6,589 bases of DNA from Rhizobium sp. LCM 4573 (GTDB lineage: Bacteria > Pseudomonadota > Alphaproteobacteria > Rhizobiales > Rhizobiaceae): positions 71,010 to 77,598 of the forward strand of contig NZ_MDDW01000006.1 of assembly GCF_001854865.1 (NCBI RefSeq), written 5' to 3'. Every line of letters starts with the position of its first letter. Position 1 is the first letter of the stretch. Under the pieces are notes generated by a model, which saw only the letters and a list, made by a program, of their open reading frames with translations, was not told the origin of the DNA and did no database searches. Shown here piece by piece: positions 6,502 through 6,589 of the stretch. Both the position numbers and the translations under genes were made by a program.

Positions 6502-6589
6502 ATGACGAAACTCACCATCGTTGCCTTCGACGGTACGCGCTTCGAGCTAGAAGCGGAGACCGGCTCCACCGTGATGGAGAATGCGGTCC
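6502..6589 (+). CDS. [2Fe-2S] ferredoxin, adrenodoxin/ferredoxin VI type, N-terminal part only
   Basis: Seen: 29 codons from ATG 6502 to the right edge, beginning MTKLTIVAFDGTRFELEAET and continuing GSTVMENAV. The opening beta strand, the DGT turn, a second strand and the G-x-T/S-V-M-E-x-A helix start match the first third of adrenodoxin-type ferredoxins such as Rhodobacter capsulatus FdVI. The four Cys ligands lie beyond the window and cannot be checked. Known: these proteins of about 105 residues pass single electrons in the cytoplasm, for example to cytochromes P450 or iron-sulfur assembly. There is no clear Shine-Dalgarno sequence; the bases before the ATG are pyrimidine-rich. A TTGACT hexamer (6419-6424) and CTAGAT (6456-6461) lie upstream but are not at standard promoter spacing from each other. 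The gene has the same direction as the Hpt gene with a 139-bp gap, so co-transcription is possible but not shown. Confidence 0.83.
   Translation, partial: MTKLTIVAFDGTRFELEAETGSTVMENAV

Overview
The window looks like chromosomal DNA from an alphaproteobacterium of the order Hyphomicrobiales (Rhizobiales), most likely the Rhizobiaceae (Agrobacterium/Rhizobium/Sinorhizobium group). The reasons are the high-GC coding sequence that almost avoids TTA, CTA and TCA codons, the AT-rich intergenic island with CtrA-like TTAACCAT boxes, and a giant membrane-anchored helical protein of the type known as the growth pole ring protein (GPR in Agrobacterium tumefaciens, RgsE in Sinorhizobium meliloti). The family name is recalled from its architecture; no database search was run.

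Layout. (1) Positions 1-5522 are one uninterrupted minus-strand reading frame that runs off the left edge: 1840 codons of a protein with a short disordered N-terminus, two adjacent membrane segments, about 1,580 residues of near-continuous helix, and the start of a Pro/Ala/Gln-rich C-terminal region. (2) Positions 5523-5993 are a divergent intergenic region with an AT-rich core. It carries two similar CtrA-like boxes 52 bp apart and a small array of hexamers. (3) Positions 5994-6362, plus strand, encode a 122-residue single-domain histidine phosphotransfer (Hpt) protein. (4) Positions 6363-6501 are a short gap with a GC-rich hairpin. (5) From 6502 to the right edge is the first 29 codons of a [2Fe-2S] ferredoxin of the adrenodoxin/ferredoxin VI type.

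How the parts may work together. GPR-type proteins form a ring at the growing pole and organise unipolar peptidoglycan and membrane synthesis in rhizobia. The divergent Hpt protein would carry phosphoryl groups between a hybrid kinase and a response regulator. The shared upstream region with CtrA-like sites suggests that one or both genes are cell-cycle controlled, but this is inference. The ferredoxin is probably a separate electron-transfer function that merely lies downstream.

The most striking signal is inside the giant protein. Residues 284-1042 form 69 consecutive 11-residue repeats with no insertion or deletion, a 33-bp period in the DNA. The array continues, with a few phase shifts, to about residue 1454.
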